Source: an uncultured Macellibacteroides sp. (lineage in GTDB: Bacteria; Bacteroidota; Bacteroidia; Bacteroidales; Tannerellaceae). From it: DNA of 64,000 bases. The stretch covers positions 496,001 to 560,000 of the forward strand of contig NZ_OY762974.1 of assembly GCF_963667135.1 (NCBI RefSeq), in the 5' to 3' direction. Position numbers and translations under genes: made by a program. The notes beneath the pieces are model-generated. The model was given only the letters and a program-made list of their open reading frames with translations, was not told the DNA's origin and made no database searches. Shown one piece after another: positions 1 to 10,195 of the stretch; position 1 is the stretch's first letter; each line of letters opens with the position of its first letter.

Positions 1-518
1 TCTTTTGGAATAAAGTAACGTGATACATCCAGCATTACCCCCCGGTAAGTAAACCTGGGAGAGTCAACTATCTTAATCGCTGCAACATTCCATGCTGTCT
101 GTTGCTGTTCTTTTTTTTCTATAACCGAAGGTAACAGCTGACGGATTGTCTGAATCGCATAAAAGAATCCGTCTTTTCCGGAAGATTCAATGGTTATACT
201 TTCGGGCGTAACATCCAACCGGTACGCTTCTGGTTTCAGCGTACTGTCTGTTATGAAATAAACAACGTTTTCACCCGGCGCACTGTAGGCAATGGGTGGC
301 GTAAAACCTGCTGAAGAAGTAAACAAACTGATAAGCTGTAAAGCCACGTCCCTTTGTTGTTCGTTTTCAACCACACAAACGGTCTGTGCATTAAACGTGA
401 AATGTCCTTGTTTTATCTGTTGCTCAACTGGGTTGGGTACAACAGAAATTCGTTCCGGCTGTTTAGCTTGAATTATGGTATTTCCAAGCATAAACAAACC
501 GGTAACGAAAATCATCAT
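1..518 (-). CDS. GH20 beta-N-acetylhexosaminidase, N-terminal part (runs off window)
   Basis: Only the first 172 residues are inside the window; the gene continues beyond base 1. The protein opens with a short hydrophobic export signal (about residues 1-18, ending TIIQA). A region follows that looks like the GH20 N-terminal alpha/beta domain, including the stretch DGFFYAIQTIRQLLP near residue 120. The last visible residues, PRFTYRGVMLDVSRYF, are the very characteristic opening of the GH20 catalytic barrel. GH20 enzymes remove terminal beta-linked GlcNAc or GalNAc from host or microbial glycans, here probably in the periplasm or at the surface. The catalytic Asp-Glu pair lies outside the window. 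The gene diverges from the hybrid regulator at 709. The start is the first of two consecutive ATG codons; an in-frame stop lies 18 bases upstream. Confidence 0.85.
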   Translation of the reverse strand, partial: MMIFVTGLFMLGNTIIQAKQPERISVVPNPVEQQIKQGHFTFNAQTVCVVENEQQRDVALQLISLFTSSAGFTPPIAYSAPGENVVYFITDSTLKPEAYRLDVTPESITIESSGKDGFFYAIQTIRQLLPSVIEKKEQQQTAWNVAAIKIVDSPRFTYRGVMLDVSRYFIPK

Positions 519-577
519 TTTGTGTTTCAAGATTTAGATACTTAGTATTGGATTATCGTATATTTTTGTATTCATTG

Positions 578-585
578 CAAAGATA
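578..585 (-). promoter_or_regulatory. Bacteroidetes -7 element for the GH20 gene
   Basis: On the minus strand the bases read TATCTTTG, an exact match to the TAnnTTTG box of Bacteroidetes primary-sigma promoters. Transcription would start near 571, giving a leader of roughly 50 bases before the GH20 start. No TTTG box sits at the ideal distance upstream, so the call rests on the -7 box and its position. Confidence 0.45.
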
Positions 586-630
586 AAAAGCCCCTATTTG
601 CAAAAAGTGCAATTTTGTCTATTGTTATTA

Positions 631-638
631 TAATTTTG
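631..638 (+). promoter_or_regulatory. Candidate -7 element for the hybrid regulator
   Basis: TAATTTTG matches TAnnTTTG and would start a transcript near 645, about 65 bases before the regulator ATG. A second match, TATTTTTG, lies at 561-568. The region is AT-rich, so chance matches are likely and the two cannot be ranked. Confidence 0.3.
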
Positions 639-708
639 TTTATAAAGGAGGTCTGCTAATTGAAATTTCAAAATAAATGGTACTTTTACAGGTAGATAAT
701 CTGATAAT

Positions 709-3700
709 ATGGTAGCTGGTAATATTTTTAACCGTTTGATTTTTATACTTGCTTGTATTCTATTTGTTCCAATAGCAGGCAACACGGCAACAGATTACTA
801 TTTCAAGCAAATCTCTCTGCAGGAAGGTCTATCCCAATCCACAGTGCATTGCATGCTTAAAGATTATAAAGGCATGATATGGATTGGGACTAAGTTTGGG
901 TTGAATACCTTTGATCAGGCGGAGATTAAGTCTTATTATCATGAAGACAACAATCAATTTTCGCTTCCTGGTAATTTGATTCATTTTATTGCAGAAGATT
1001 CCCTAAACAATCTTTGGATTGGGACTAATGGAGGATTAGCTATCTACAACCGTACGACAGATAGTTTTAAGAAGATTACATTTAACGGTGAATCTATAGT
1101 TCCCGTAAGCTTTCATCGTATGCCCGGATGTATACTGTTTGGTGAATCCGGACGGATTTTCAGGTTTGGATACAGTAACTATAAGCTCTCTGTTCTCCCC
1201 ATGAAGAAAAACACAGAAAACATCAGCCAGTTCGACGCCATGTCTTCTTACACAGTGCGATCTGAAACAACAGGAAAAATTGAGCAAAAGCTCTTAATCA
1301 CGTGCAGGTGGAACGGTATGTGGAACTATAACTTCCAGACAAAAGAACTTGATAAAATCTCCTATATTAAGGAAAAAGAGATATCATACTCATATATTGA
1401 TTCGCGCGAGCGGTTCTGGATTGCTCCGTATGGTAAAGGGCTGCTTTGCTATAATAAGAAAGGAGAGTTACTTAAGCAATTTACAACCGGCACATCCGGG
1501 TTAAGTAATAATGTTGTGCTTAGCATGATCGAAAGAAACGGGGAGTTGTGGATTGCCACAGACGGAGGAGGCATCTCTATCTTAAATCTTCAAAACTTCA
1601 CATTCCGGGTAATCCAATATATTTCAGGAAAACCCTATACGTTGCCTGTGAATTCCATTTACAGCCTTTACAATGACAATGAAGATTATATGTGGGCTGG
1701 CTCTATACGGGGAGGGTTAATCGGTATAAAGGAAGTATATATTAATACGTACACGGATGTTCCGTTGAATACTATTTACGGGCTGACCGATAAAACGGCA
1801 ACCAGCCTTTTTGAAGATGCAGAAGGTATCATCTGGGCAGGTACAGATGGTGGAGGATTAAATCGTTTTGATCCTAAAAACAATATATTTAAACACTATC
1901 CGTCAACTTACGGCTATAAAATCGTCTCGCTAACCAGCTTTGATAACAAAGAGTTAGTATGTTCGGTATTCAGCAAAGGACTATATTTGTTTAATAAACA
2001 ATCGGGATCTTTCCGAAAAATGGATATTTGGAATGAAACAGAAACCAACCGAATATTTAACAGCGGATTTACAGTGAATATAAATCAATTCGACCCGGGC
2101 AAACTGCTCATCCTCGCTGATAACATTTACATATACGATATTCAAAATAAGAAGCTGAACACTGTAACATCCAAAGAACCAGAATTAGGAGGCAGGTATC
2201 TGCAAAGATATTATTCAGATAAAAAAGTCACTTATCTATTGTCCGGACATTCTATCCTGGAAATAAACCATACGAACAAAACGGTAAGCCCATTTTATAC
2301 ATTACCAGACTCATTAGGGGAAATAACTACTTTTTGCGTGGACAAGAATGGTTGTTTCTGGATCGGGACGGAAGAAGCCGGAATAATCTGTTACAACCCT
2401 TTAAATAAAAAGACAATAAAAATATCGACACAATTATTCAAGGGCATCTCATCTCTTTCGGCTGATTCGAAAGGTAGAATCTGGATTGGTGCTCATAATT
2501 TATTATTCGCATACATTCCAATCGAAAATAAGTTTATCATCTTTGGCGAATCAGATGGTGTGTATGCTAACGAATTCACTGGTAAACCTGCCCTCTTAAG
2601 CCGGACGGGTGATGTTTTCATCGGTGGCGTAAACGGACTTATTCATATTAAAAACTCTATTCCTTTTGATAATTTTCCGGAACCAATAATCAAGCTAATG
2701 AGTGTGGAGCTTGACGGAGTAAGCCGTAGCTTGGATGGAAAAGAGGATCACAACAGTATTTCAATTCCCTGGAACTATTCAACTTTAACCGTAAAAGTCA
2801 TCGCTCATGAAAAGGACCCTATGCGAAAAAAGGTATTCCGCTATGAAATCAGAGGAGCAAAGGATGAACTGTATTCTTCTCAAAGCAACAGACTTAAACT
2901 AAACACACTGCAAACGGGCAACTATAAAATTTTAGTTTCCTGCCTAAGCCGCGATGGGATATGGAGTATCCCCGTAGAGGTTTTATCCCTTAAGGTTACT
3001 GCTCCATGGTGGAAGAGTCTCTGGTTTATTCTATTAGTTCTATCGTTAATTGTAGCAAGTGCATTTGTGGTTTTTCGTATAATGATTTTGCGCAAAGAGA
3101 ATAAGCTACAATGGCAACTCAAAGAACAAGAGCAAAATATCTACGAAGAGAAAATAAGTTTCCTTTTAAATATAAGTCACGAGCTAAGAACTCCGCTTAC
3201 GCTTATATACGCTCCGCTAAAACGGTTACTCGACAAAAATGACCCGAATGAGGTGTTCCGCGAACAGCTTACTGGTATCTACAAGCAAGTGCATAAAATG
3301 AAGAATACAATTAACATGGTACTCGATGCACATAAAATGGATTCCGGACAAAATACCCTTATTCTTCACACCCTGCAATTAAATGAATGGATCTACTCTA
3401 TTGCAGAAGATTTCCGGATGGAATATCAATCGTCAAACATTCAGTTGAACTATGACCTGGATCCATCGGTTGGATCAATTACTTATGATGAAGTAAAAAT
3501 TGAGATTGTTTTATCGAACTTACTTATTAATGCTTTAAAGTTCAGTGATCCGGGAACTTGTGTTACTATTTCTACGAAGAAAACAGACTCGACTGTCAGA
3601 GTAAGCATTTCGGATGAAGGGATAGGACTCGGTAATGTTGATTCGGCCAAACTATTCGGTCGCTTTTATCAAGGTATTCACGACAGAAGCGGAAGTGGAA

Positions 3701-4695
3701 TTGGACTATCCTATGCCAAAGCTCTCATAGAAATGCACGGAGGTGTGATTGGAGCAGCAAACAACTCTGGAAAAGGCGCTACCTTTTATTTCGAACTTCC
3801 TCTTGCTAATGAAGTAAAAACAGTAAGCGGCAGCAGAAATCCTTTAATGAATGAATTTTTACTTAAGACTAAGGATGAAAAGAATCTGGTCAATCAAGAA
3901 GCCTTTGACTTTAATAAATATGCTATATTAATCGTTGAAGATGAACCTGATTTAAGAACCTACTTAAAGCAAACGCTTAAGGAATATTTCGGACAGGTAT
4001 ATGTTGCTGAAAATGGAGTAAACGCGCTGGAGATAGTTACCCTGAAACATCCTGATATTATTGCATCTGATGTGATGATGCCCAAGATGGATGGTTTTGA
4101 ATTATGCAAACGGGTTAAGGAAGACATTAAAATAAGTCATATTCCAATAATTCTGCTTACAGCCCTGGGTGGTCAGGAAAGTTCTGACCTCGGATATAAA
4201 CTGGGAGCAGATGTTTATTTGTCCAAGCCTTTCGAAATAGATTTGTTACTAGCCGTTGCAAAAAATCTTATCAAGGGACGCGAACTGATTAAAATGAGAC
4301 ATAAAGAAACAACAGTGCTTGTTTCTCCGGTTGAATCGACATTCAGTAACGCGGACGAAAAATTTATGATTAGTCTCAATAGCCTTATTAATGATAATAT
4401 TAGTAACCCTGCTCTGGATGTCCAATTTATTGCAGATAACTTAGCAATGAGCAGAGCTTCTCTGTATAATAAGATGAAAGATTTGATGGGGTTGGGTATT
4501 AAAGACTATATAAACAAAATAAGGCTTGCAGAAGCAGCTCAACTTCTGTCATATTCAGACCTCACGATTATGGAAGTATCAGATAAAACAGGCTTCTCTA
4601 ATCAGCAATATTTCAGTACCGTATTTAAGCAAACCTATGGTATGGCTCCTTCTAAATACAGACAGGAACAAACTCAATCTTCAGAAGAAAAATGA
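709..4695 (+). CDS. Hybrid two-component system sensor-regulator (HTCS)
   Basis: A single 1328-residue protein joins periplasmic sensing to transcription control, as in Bacteroides HTCS proteins that switch on glycan-utilisation genes. In order: signal peptide (about 1-27); a long propeller sensor with repeated W-I/A-G-T blades (for example near 57, 103, 281, 375, 550 and 593); a Y_Y_Y-type beta domain (about 685-765); one membrane helix (about 770-792); HisKA with phospho-acceptor His824 in SHELRTPL; HATPase with N and G boxes (about 933-1000); a receiver domain with Asp1121 (SDVMMPKMDG) and Lys1173; and a C-terminal AraC helix-turn-helix (about 1220-1322). All catalytic landmarks are present. 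It diverges from the GH20 gene, a plausible target, and is followed by a CstA-type carrier. The ligand cannot be read from the sequence. Confidence 0.95.
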   Translation: MVAGNIFNRLIFILACILFVPIAGNTATDYYFKQISLQEGLSQSTVHCMLKDYKGMIWIGTKFGLNTFDQAEIKSYYHEDNNQFSLPGNLIHFIAEDSLNNLWIGTNGGLAIYNRTTDSFKKITFNGESIVPVSFHRMPGCILFGESGRIFRFGYSNYKLSVLPMKKNTENISQFDAMSSYTVRSETTGKIEQKLLITCRWNGMWNYNFQTKELDKISYIKEKEISYSYIDSRERFWIAPYGKGLLCYNKKGELLKQFTTGTSGLSNNVVLSMIERNGELWIATDGGGISILNLQNFTFRVIQYISGKPYTLPVNSIYSLYNDNEDYMWAGSIRGGLIGIKEVYINTYTDVPLNTIYGLTDKTATSLFEDAEGIIWAGTDGGGLNRFDPKNNIFKHYPSTYGYKIVSLTSFDNKELVCSVFSKGLYLFNKQSGSFRKMDIWNETETNRIFNSGFTVNINQFDPGKLLILADNIYIYDIQNKKLNTVTSKEPELGGRYLQRYYSDKKVTYLLSGHSILEINHTNKTVSPFYTLPDSLGEITTFCVDKNGCFWIGTEEAGIICYNPLNKKTIKISTQLFKGISSLSADSKGRIWIGAHNLLFAYIPIENKFIIFGESDGVYANEFTGKPALLSRTGDVFIGGVNGLIHIKNSIPFDNFPEPIIKLMSVELDGVSRSLDGKEDHNSISIPWNYSTLTVKVIAHEKDPMRKKVFRYEIRGAKDELYSSQSNRLKLNTLQTGNYKILVSCLSRDGIWSIPVEVLSLKVTAPWWKSLWFILLVLSLIVASAFVVFRIMILRKENKLQWQLKEQEQNIYEEKISFLLNISHELRTPLTLIYAPLKRLLDKNDPNEVFREQLTGIYKQVHKMKNTINMVLDAHKMDSGQNTLILHTLQLNEWIYSIAEDFRMEYQSSNIQLNYDLDPSVGSITYDEVKIEIVLSNLLINALKFSDPGTCVTISTKKTDSTVRVSISDEGIGLGNVDSAKLFGRFYQGIHDRSGSGIGLSYAKALIEMHGGVIGAANNSGKGATFYFELPLANEVKTVSGSRNPLMNEFLLKTKDEKNLVNQEAFDFNKYAILIVEDEPDLRTYLKQTLKEYFGQVYVAENGVNALEIVTLKHPDIIASDVMMPKMDGFELCKRVKEDIKISHIPIILLTALGGQESSDLGYKLGADVYLSKPFEIDLLLAVAKNLIKGRELIKMRHKETTVLVSPVESTFSNADEKFMISLNSLINDNISNPALDVQFIADNLAMSRASLYNKMKDLMGLGIKDYINKIRLAEAAQLLSYSDLTIMEVSDKTGFSNQQYFSTVFKQTYGMAPSKYRQEQTQSSEEK

Positions 4696-4765
4696 AATGT
4701 AAAAGGCATTAATTCGAGCGAAATAAAACAGTTGTGCTAAAATAAGTTTAAATATGAGTACATTT

Positions 4766-4797
4766 TTTGATAACCAGCGTATTTGATTGTAGATTTG
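4766..4797 (+). promoter_or_regulatory. Bacteroidetes promoter for cstA
   Basis: TTTG at 4766-4769 and TAGATTTG at 4790-4797 are separated by 20 bases, a full match to the -33/-7 promoter of this phylum. The predicted start is near 4804, about 40 bases before the cstA ATG. This indicates that cstA is transcribed independently of the upstream regulator. Confidence 0.65.
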
Positions 4798-4843
4798 GAA
4801 ACCGAAAAGAAGTTAATCTAAAACTACATAAATCTAAGAGATT

Positions 4844-6298
4844 ATGATCACATTTATCATTTCTATTATTTTACTTATTGCCGGGTATTTTATATACGGA
4901 ACATTTCTTGAAAAACAATTCGGGGCAGATGAAAAAGTTAAAACACCAGCTTACATAAGTCAGGATGGCGTTGATTATGTTCCGATGGGATTAGGCAAAA
5001 CTTTTTTGATACAATTTCTTAACATCGCGGGACTTGGACCTATTTTCGGGGCAATATTAGGAGCTGTTTACGGTCCTTCTGCCTTTTTATGGATTGTTTT
5101 CGGCAGTATCTTTGGAGGTGCAGCACATGATTACCTGTCTGGAATGATGTCCGTTCGCAACAATGGCATGAGCTTGCCTGAAATTGCAGGCGAGTATATG
5201 GGTAACGGATTTAAACAAGCAATGAGAGCCTTTACTCTTATGCTGATGGTTCTGGTAGGTGTCGTATTTGTTGCAGGTCCTGCCAAATTATTGGCAAATT
5301 TAACACCGGACGTTCTAAACTTTACCTTTTGGATTGTGGTAATATTTATCTACTATATACTGGCAACTCTTTTACCTATTGATAAATTAATTGGCAAAAT
5401 ATACCCATTCTTTGGTTTTGCCCTGTTGTTTATGGCTGTTGGCATTGGGGTAGCCATTATTATCAACGGAGCACCAATTCCCGAAGCTACGCTGTCTAAT
5501 CTGCATAACATGAATGCTGATCCGGAAAGTTTCCCTCTATTTCCGATGTTATTCATTTCAATTGCATGCGGTGCAATATCTGGATTTCATGCTACGCAAT
5601 CTCCTTTGATGGCTCGCTGTATAAGGAATGAAAAGGAAGCTAAATTTGTTTTCTACGGAGCAATGATTGCAGAGGCTATTGTAGCCATGATATGGGCTGC
5701 TGCGGCCATGAGCTTTTTCGGAAATGTTGGAGGCTTACAAAATTTCCTGGCAGAAAACGGAAACAATGCGGCAGTTATTGTTGATAAAATATCATATACC
5801 TGGCTAGGAAAATTAGGAGGAGTGCTGGCGATCATTGGTGTAATTGCCGCCCCCATAACTTCGGGAGATACGGCCTTTCGCTCTGCCCGGTTAATTGTCG
5901 CCGACTTTTTACATTTCAAACAAAAAAAGCTGATCAACCGGATAATTCTTGCAGCCCCCCTATTCATTATAGCTTTCTTTATTTTACAAGTAAATTTTGA
6001 TGTTATCTGGCGATATTTTGCATGGTCTAACCAAACCCTGGCCGCATTTACTCTTTGGATGATAACAGTCTATTTTGTCCGTGAAAACAAAAACTACTGG
6101 TTAACTCTTATTCCTGCACTATTTATGACTATGGTAACTACCACCTATCTGGTTGTAGCACCCGAAGGATTTTATTTGCCAATTAAATATGGCTATTCAA
6201 TTGGATTTGTAATTACAATTTTCATCCTGTTCTGTTTCGCAACCTGGGTTACGAAGACGAGAAAGACATTCCCTATTAAAGTAAAAGCTGACAAATAA
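4844..6298 (+). CDS. cstA: CstA-family carbon-starvation membrane transporter
   Basis: This 484-residue polytopic membrane protein has many hydrophobic helices from residue 2 to the C-terminus. It carries the family signature near the N-terminus: QFLNIAGLGPIFGAILGAVYG followed by the AHDYLSGMMSVRNNG block. A second conserved block near residue 340 reads PITSGDTAFRSAR. CstA proteins import small peptides or pyruvate during nutrient limitation. At 484 residues it is shorter than the enterobacterial protein (about 700) and belongs to the compact form common in Bacteroidetes and Firmicutes. It has its own promoter and is convergent with the ATP synthase operon, separated by 42 bases. The substrate cannot be told from sequence. 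Confidence 0.9.
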   Translation: MITFIISIILLIAGYFIYGTFLEKQFGADEKVKTPAYISQDGVDYVPMGLGKTFLIQFLNIAGLGPIFGAILGAVYGPSAFLWIVFGSIFGGAAHDYLSGMMSVRNNGMSLPEIAGEYMGNGFKQAMRAFTLMLMVLVGVVFVAGPAKLLANLTPDVLNFTFWIVVIFIYYILATLLPIDKLIGKIYPFFGFALLFMAVGIGVAIIINGAPIPEATLSNLHNMNADPESFPLFPMLFISIACGAISGFHATQSPLMARCIRNEKEAKFVFYGAMIAEAIVAMIWAAAAMSFFGNVGGLQNFLAENGNNAAVIVDKISYTWLGKLGGVLAIIGVIAAPITSGDTAFRSARLIVADFLHFKQKKLINRIILAAPLFIIAFFILQVNFDVIWRYFAWSNQTLAAFTLWMITVYFVRENKNYWLTLIPALFMTMVTTTYLVVAPEGFYLPIKYGYSIGFVITIFILFCFATWVTKTRKTFPIKVKADK

Positions 6299-6329
6299 AC
6301 TATAGAGCTCTGTTGTTAAAGAGTTTATG

Positions 6330-6359
6330 GGGAGGGGTAATTATTTACTTGCCCCTCCC
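6330..6359. terminator. Hairpin between cstA and atpG
   Basis: GGGAGGGG at 6330-6337 pairs with CCCCTCCC at 6352-6359 across a 14-base loop. It lies between two convergent genes and overlaps the last codons of atpG. Neither strand has a long T-run after the stem, so this is a likely but not classical bidirectional terminator. Confidence 0.45.
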
Positions 6360-7201
6360 ATTATATCAAGCAGCTCATTGGTAATGGACTGCTGACGTGT
6401 TTTATTATAATAAACAGTTAATTCCTGCAATAGGTCATTGGCATTATCTGTAGCAGTCTGCATAGCCATCATGCGGGCAGCATGCTCTGCGGCATTACTG
6501 TCAAGCATAACATAGTATAGTTTAAACTTCAAAGCCCTTGGATGCAACAGAGAAATCAACTCCTCGCTTGTTGGTTCAACAATATAATTAGAAGAAATCT
6601 CTATATTTTCATTCACAGCGGTGTTATTAGTAAGAATTGGAAGGAAAGTTTCCTGAATTAATTCCTGACTTGATTTCCCTTTAAAGTGATGATACAATAG
6701 TTCAATTCGGTCTACTTGTTTTGAAAGGAACAAATCCATAAGTCTGTCAGCTAAATTAGAAACATCTCCATAGGATAAACGCTCAAGAATATCTTCATAT
6801 CCTTTTTCAACCGTGAATCCCTCGTTTTCCATCGATTTCATAATCTTCTTTCCTACCGGGAATATCAATATATCCTTTGATTGAAAAGATTGAATCAACT
6901 TTTTTGTTTCTTTTATAACATTCGCATTGAACGTTCCACACAAACCTGTATTGGAAGAAAAAACTACAATAGCCACTCTCTCAACAGGGCGAACTACAAC
7001 ATATGGTGATACCGAATCTGTTGATCCCTCGATCAGATGCATTGCTATTTCATCCAGTTTCTGTTTATATGGTAGTGCGTTATCAATCAAACCCTGAGCA
7101 CGATGAAGTTTGGCTGAAGCGACCATCTTCATGGCCGAAGTTATCTTTTTCGTTCCGTTAACAGACGTAATTCTATTTTTTATTTCCTTTAAAGAAGCCA
7201 T
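6341..7201 (-). CDS. atpG: ATP synthase F1 gamma subunit
   Basis: The protein is 286 residues, the usual length for gamma, the central rotor shaft turning inside the alpha/beta hexamer. The N-terminus MASLKEIKNRITSVNGTKKITSAMKMVA and the C-terminal TDNANDLL...YNKTRQQSITNELLDIMGGA region are the conserved coiled-coil helices of this family. It is the last gene of the operon and follows atpA by 11 bases. Its 3' end lies in the hairpin shared with convergent cstA. Confidence 0.97.
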   Translation of the reverse strand: MASLKEIKNRITSVNGTKKITSAMKMVASAKLHRAQGLIDNALPYKQKLDEIAMHLIEGSTDSVSPYVVVRPVERVAIVVFSSNTGLCGTFNANVIKETKKLIQSFQSKDILIFPVGKKIMKSMENEGFTVEKGYEDILERLSYGDVSNLADRLMDLFLSKQVDRIELLYHHFKGKSSQELIQETFLPILTNNTAVNENIEISSNYIVEPTSEELISLLHPRALKFKLYYVMLDSNAAEHAARMMAMQTATDNANDLLQELTVYYNKTRQQSITNELLDIMGGASK

Positions 7202-7212
7202 TCTTCCATTAA

Positions 7213-8793
7213 TTAATATGAGGAAGCAAGCATCGCAGCTACTTCTTTCAGTTTACTCATTATATTATCATCAATTACGCCGGCTTTTAAGGAGTCCAAT
7301 ACTTCTGTCCGGTATGATTCCTCTAATTTAGCCAAGAATTTTCTTTCGAATTCGTGAACTTCATCAATAGGTACATTTTTCATCAATCCTTGAGTCGCAC
7401 AATAAAGAATAGCGATCTGATGTTCTACAAGCATCGGATTATGTTGCTGTTGAACCAACAAACGAGTATTTTTTCTCCCTTTATCAATGGTTAATGCCGT
7501 GACAGAATCCATATCGCCGCCAAACTTTGAAAAAGATTCCAACTCACGGTATTGAGCCTGATCTATCTTTAACGTACCTGCTACCTTTTTCATTGCCTTA
7601 ACCTGTGCATTTCCACCAACACGAGAAACAGAGATGCCAACATTAATAGCCGGACGGTTTCCCTGGTTAAATAAGTCCGTATCAAGGAATATCTGACCAT
7701 CAGTAATTGAAATCACATTGGTAGGGATATAAGCAGACACATCCCCTGCCTGAGTTTCGATAATCGGTAAAGCAGTAAGAGAGCCTCCTCCTTTTACTTT
7801 ATCCTTCAAGCTTTCAGGCAAATCATTCATCTGACAAGCAACCTCTTGTTGCACAATAATTTTAGCTGCACGTTCAAGAAGTCTGGAGTGTAAATAAAAC
7901 ACATCGCCCGGATATGCTTCGCGACCGGAAGGTCTGCGTAGTATTAGGGAAACCTCACGGTATGCTACCGCCTGCTTAGATAAATCATCATAAATAACCA
8001 ATGCATGTCTACCGGTATCGCGGAAATATTCCCCGATAGCGGCACCCGAGAATGGCGCAAAATACTGCATTGCTGCTGGATCCGAAGCTGTAGCTGATAC
8101 TACAACCGTATATTCCATAGCCCCCTTTTCCTGTAATGTATTCAGGATTGATGCAACCGTAGAGGCTTTCTGTCCGATAGCCACATAAATACAATAGACC
8201 GGCTTTCCTTCCAGATAGTTCGTCCGCTGATTTAAGATAGCATCAACCGCGATAGATGTTTTTCCAGTCTGACGGTCGCCAATAATCAACTCACGCTGTC
8301 CTCGACCAATAGGAATCATGGCATCAATTGCTTTAATCCCGGTCTGAAGAGGCTCATTTACTGGTTGGCGAAAAATTACCCCCGGGGCTTTACGTTCAAG
8401 CGGCATCTCACAATCAGCATTGGTAATTACTCCTAATCCGTCGATCGGATTACCCAATGCATCGATTACACGGCCAAGCAAACCTTCTCCGACTTTAATT
8501 GATGCTATTTTTTTTGTCCGTTTTACAAGATCGCCTTCCTGAATTTCATCTGTCGGTCCTAATAAAACAGCTCCAACATTATCTTCTTCAAGATTCATCA
8601 CGATTGCCTTCATTCCGTTATTGAACACAAGCAACTCATTAGATTCGGCGTTATTTAACCCATATATTCGGGCTACTCCATCGCTTACCTGAAGAACAGA
8701 CCCAACTTCACTCAAGCTTATATCAGGTTGAATATCTTCCAGCTGCTTAAGTAATATATCTGAAACTTCTCCTATATTTAAAGAATTCATCAT
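7213..8793 (-). CDS. atpA: ATP synthase F1 alpha subunit
   Basis: This 526-residue protein has the beta-barrel, nucleotide-binding and C-terminal domains of the alpha subunit. The Walker A motif GDRQTGKT is at residues 172-179, and the downstream [27 protein letters not shown] segment is diagnostic of alpha rather than beta. Alpha holds the non-catalytic nucleotide sites and forms the F1 hexamer with AtpD. The start ATG overlaps the atpH stop (ATGA), implying translational coupling. A second ATG follows directly. Confidence 0.98.
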   Translation of the reverse strand: MMNSLNIGEVSDILLKQLEDIQPDISLSEVGSVLQVSDGVARIYGLNNAESNELLVFNNGMKAIVMNLEEDNVGAVLLGPTDEIQEGDLVKRTKKIASIKVGEGLLGRVIDALGNPIDGLGVITNADCEMPLERKAPGVIFRQPVNEPLQTGIKAIDAMIPIGRGQRELIIGDRQTGKTSIAVDAILNQRTNYLEGKPVYCIYVAIGQKASTVASILNTLQEKGAMEYTVVVSATASDPAAMQYFAPFSGAAIGEYFRDTGRHALVIYDDLSKQAVAYREVSLILRRPSGREAYPGDVFYLHSRLLERAAKIIVQQEVACQMNDLPESLKDKVKGGGSLTALPIIETQAGDVSAYIPTNVISITDGQIFLDTDLFNQGNRPAINVGISVSRVGGNAQVKAMKKVAGTLKIDQAQYRELESFSKFGGDMDSVTALTIDKGRKNTRLLVQQQHNPMLVEHQIAILYCATQGLMKNVPIDEVHEFERKFLAKLEESYRTEVLDSLKAGVIDDNIMSKLKEVAAMLASSY

Positions 8794-9359
8794 TTTATTT
8801 CATTAATTTCTACCAGGTTATTATCATCAATCCACTGACTTTTAATAGAATTCAACTGCGATACCACACTGGCATCCAACTGATATCCGTTCGAATCCAG
8901 AATAAATCCCCCAATCAATTCGGGCTTGATCTCCAGCACAAACTCCACTTTATCGGCCACTTTATCCTCAACCATCCGGGTTATTCTATCTTGAATATCA
9001 GAATCCGCAGGTTTAGCAAGTGTAAGTGTAACATGAACGATCTTCTTCTCCTTTCTATAAAGATCTATATACAGCAGACAAATAATACTAAACAACGTTT
9101 CTCTTTTTTGCACTAAAACTAACCGGATAAAACGAGAAAAAGTTTCACTTAAATTAATTCCGGAAGCTGTACGTATTACTTCTGCTTTTTTCTCAGCGGA
9201 AATAATAGGACTGTTCAACACATTGTTCAATTCTGGAACAGTTTTCAAATGAGTCAACAGCATGTTAACCTCATTATATACGTCATTCTCCGCATTTTGT
9301 TTTATAGCAAAAGCTAATAGTGCTCTTGCGTACCGGACCGAAACACTTCCTGTATTCAT
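8790..9359 (-). CDS. atpH: ATP synthase delta subunit
   Basis: This 189-residue protein is the peripheral-stalk subunit that ties F1 to the b subunit. It begins [13 protein letters not shown] and ends with [20 protein letters not shown], both family hallmarks. It starts 3 bases after atpF and overlaps atpA by 4 bases. The sequence is otherwise divergent, as is normal for delta. Confidence 0.95.
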   Translation of the reverse strand: MNTGSVSVRYARALLAFAIKQNAENDVYNEVNMLLTHLKTVPELNNVLNSPIISAEKKAEVIRTASGINLSETFSRFIRLVLVQKRETLFSIICLLYIDLYRKEKKIVHVTLTLAKPADSDIQDRITRMVEDKVADKVEFVLEIKPELIGGFILDSNGYQLDASVVSQLNSIKSQWIDDNNLVEINEIK

Positions 9360-9362
9360 TCG

Positions 9363-9863
9363 TTACGATTTAGCAACAGTAATTTCATCAATCAGGCGAT
9401 TTATCATTTCTTTCTGACCGCCTTCCATATCTAATTTATTCCGAATTACTTTTTCAGCTACAGAAACAGATAACATAGCAACTTCAGTACGCACGTCTCG
9501 AATCGCTTTCTGCTTTTCTTGGTGGATCTGCTTCGTTGCCTGATCCAATATTCTTTGCGTCTCTTCTAGCGCTTTTTCGCGTGCTTCATTCAAAATCCGC
9601 TCCTTATCAGCCAACGCTTCATTCAGAATTTCCTTTTGTTGTTTACGTACTTCAGCAAGTAAGACTTCTCCCTCCTGCTTGATTTCAGCCAATCTGGAAT
9701 TTGCCTCTTTAGCCGCCTCAACGGAATTGGTAATGTATTCTTTGCGTTGCTCCACACTTTTAAGAATTATGGGGAAACCATATTTCGCAAGAATAAAAAA
9801 GACAATTCCGAATGACAGCACCATCCAAAACAACAATCCTGTATCAGGAACTAATAATGACAT
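9363..9863 (-). CDS. atpF: ATP synthase F0 b subunit
   Basis: This 166-residue protein has one N-terminal membrane helix (about residues 8-28) followed by a long, charged, helical coiled-coil rich in Glu, Lys, Arg and Gln. That is the peripheral stalk architecture of subunit b. The opening DTGLLFWMVLSFGIVFFILAKYGFP is typical. It sits between atpE (31-base gap) and atpH (3-base gap). Confidence 0.96.
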   Translation of the reverse strand: MSLLVPDTGLLFWMVLSFGIVFFILAKYGFPIILKSVEQRKEYITNSVEAAKEANSRLAEIKQEGEVLLAEVRKQQKEILNEALADKERILNEAREKALEETQRILDQATKQIHQEKQKAIRDVRTEVAMLSVSVAEKVIRNKLDMEGGQKEMINRLIDEITVAKS

Positions 9864-9894
9864 AATAATTTTATTTTATGCAAATTACATAATT

Positions 9895-10152
9895 TTACTG
9901 GAACAGTACAAGAAAACAAATCACGATACCAAACAATGCAGTGCCTTCAACTAATGCAGCCATTAGAATCATAGAGCTTCTGATTTCACCAATAGCAGAA
10001 GGCTGGCGTCCGATTGCTTCCATAGCAGATCCACCAATTCGTCCAATACCAATACCTGCTCCAATTACGGCCAATCCAGCTCCAATTGTTCCACCTAATT
10101 TAGCAAAGGCTGCACTAGAAACTGCGGCCTGTAACAATACTGTTAACAACAT
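9895..10152 (-). CDS. atpE: ATP synthase F0 c subunit
   Basis: This 85-residue hairpin of two membrane helices forms the rotor ring. The first helix contains the glycine-rich GAGLAVIGAGIGIGRIGG stretch, the polar loop has RQP at 49-51, and the ion-carrying carboxylate is Glu69 in ALVEGTALFG. There is no Gln in the first helix at the Na+-ligand position, so the ring is predicted to be proton-driven. It lies 43 bases downstream of atpB. Confidence 0.97.
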   Translation of the reverse strand: MLLTVLLQAAVSSAAFAKLGGTIGAGLAVIGAGIGIGRIGGSAMEAIGRQPSAIGEIRSSMILMAALVEGTALFGIVICFLVLFQ

Positions 10153-10195
10153 ATTCGTTCTTTTTTTAAATTTATACTCAATAGATATTAACTAT

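Noticed and set aside
645-695. AAGGAGG followed by TTG and an 11-codon frame upstream of the hybrid regulator
   Set aside because: Shine-Dalgarno sequences are little used in Bacteroidetes and such a short frame has no support; treated as chance.
6330-6359. Riboswitch or CRISPR-like structure at the cstA/atpG junction
   Set aside because: It is a simple GC-rich stem between convergent 3' ends; a terminator explains it.
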